Source: Desulfobacteraceae bacterium (GTDB taxonomy: Bacteria > Desulfobacterota > DSM-4660 > Desulfatiglandales > Desulfatiglandaceae). Taken from it: 6,703 nucleotides of DNA. The notes under the pieces were generated by a model, which saw nothing but the letters and a program-made list of their open reading frames with translations, made no database searches and was not told the origin of the DNA. How positions within the stretch are numbered: the stretch's first letter is position 1; every line of letters begins with the position of its first letter. Of the stretch, positions 6,359-6,703 are shown in pieces. The stretch spans positions 1 through 6,703 of the forward strand of contig JAUUVE010000112.1 in assembly GCA_030589715.1 (NCBI GenBank), written 5' to 3'. The position numbers were made by a program, and so were the translations under genes.

Positions 6359-6459
6359 CCTAGCGGTACAATTTAGTGTAAGAGTGTTATCTGTTGAAAA
6401 ATTCTAAAGGAAAAATTTCTTATATCAATAAACAGGATAAACCCAAAAAAATTTATCTT

Positions 6460-6488
6460 TTTATAAACGATAACATCACAAAATGCAA
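6460..6488 (-). promoter_or_regulatory. Possible sigma-70 promoter for the thrS operon
   Basis: On the operon strand, TTGCAT (6488-6483), 17 nt, then TATAAA (6465-6460). The -10 matches 5 of 6 and the -35 only 3 of 6 of the consensus. It lies in an AT-rich stretch after the Mut7-C stop and about 290 nt before thrS, which would make a long leader. Another weak pair ending in TATAAG lies about 30 nt further downstream. Direct evidence of transcription start is lacking. Confidence 0.3.
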
Positions 6489-6527
6489 GGGAAAAATGAA
6501 GCCGCCCTCCCATCTCAGCGACATCCA

Positions 6528-6703
6528 TCACCCAGGGCTCGGTCCATGGACAATTTCTGGAGGCGATGGCTGGTCCAATATCTGGTCAATCACCTTTTTC
6601 ATGTTCGTAAAATGTGTTCCCTTCCAGTAGATCTTGTCGCAAGGTCTGCAGTAGGTGTATTCATTAAAAAACCGCCTGACCTTTGGCGGGACCCTATCTT
6701 CGA
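6528..6703 (-). CDS. Mut7-C RNase-domain protein, C-terminal fragment
   Basis: The last 57 codons of a gene that enters from the right edge; stop TGA at 6530-6528. The translation contains RVPPKVRRFFNEYTYC, then CRPCDKIYWKGTHFTNM and a tail ending PSPG. The CxxC followed by KIYWKGTHF and a Met is the typical C-terminal zinc-ribbon end of Mut7-C (PF01927-type) proteins, whose N-terminal part is a PIN-like nuclease fold. The nuclease part is outside the window. The family is often 150-250 residues and poorly characterised; the substrate is unknown. Same strand as thrS but separated by over 400 bp, so probably not part of the operon proper. No clear terminator follows. Confidence 0.75.
   Translation of the reverse strand, partial: EDRVPPKVRRFFNEYTYCRPCDKIYWKGTHFTNMKKVIDQILDQPSPPEIVHGPSPG

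Noticed and set aside
6174..6400. T-box riboswitch before thrS
   Set aside because: No AGGGUGGNACCGCG-like box or matching antiterminator/terminator pair is visible on the operon strand.
6440..6475. Intrinsic terminator for the Mut7-C gene
   Set aside because: A 5-bp AT-only stem (TTATC/GATAA) precedes a T-run, but it is too weak to support a call.
6394..6630. 78-codon plus-strand open frame across the leader and the Mut7-C end
   Set aside because: Lys-rich composition follows from AT-rich DNA; it overlaps the better supported Mut7-C frame; no Shine-Dalgarno or family resemblance.

Overview
The window carries the conserved translation operon thrS-infC-rpmI-rplT-pheS-pheT, all on the minus strand and read from right to left. 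At the right edge is the 3' end of an unrelated gene on the same strand. Gene order, protein lengths, a Cys4 insert in PheS and roughly balanced base composition suggest a Gram-negative bacterium, most likely of the former Deltaproteobacteria (Desulfobacterota). The order is widespread, so this placement is an inference of moderate confidence only.

Layout from upstream (right) to downstream (left). 6528-6703 is the C-terminal end of a Mut7-C (PIN-like RNase) family protein. 6174-6527 is a non-coding leader/promoter region with one possible sigma-70-type promoter and a perfect 11-bp long-range inverted repeat. thrS follows, with usable start ATG at 6113. Codons upstream in the same frame (6173 to 6114) encode what looks like the missing first part of its TGS domain, interrupted by an in-frame TAG at 6119-6117. 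The thrS stop codon sits inside the Shine-Dalgarno of infC, and infC appears to start at an AUA codon rather than at the first ATG. Between infC and rpmI lie 184 bp that fold into two strong hairpins, a candidate ribosomal-protein autoregulatory RNA. rpmI and rplT follow, separated by an A/C-rich unstructured leader. rplT and pheS overlap by ATGA. pheS and pheT are separated by 128 bp occupied mostly by an imperfect palindrome built of GGAGT(A/G)ATGG-like units. pheT runs off the left edge after 579 intact codons.

The genes supply threonyl-tRNA synthetase, initiation factor IF-3, ribosomal proteins L35 and L20, and both subunits of phenylalanyl-tRNA synthetase. The coding content is housekeeping. 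What deserves a second look is the non-coding and start-site architecture: the in-frame amber in thrS, the AUA start of infC, the hairpin pair before rpmI, and the repeat element inside the operon.
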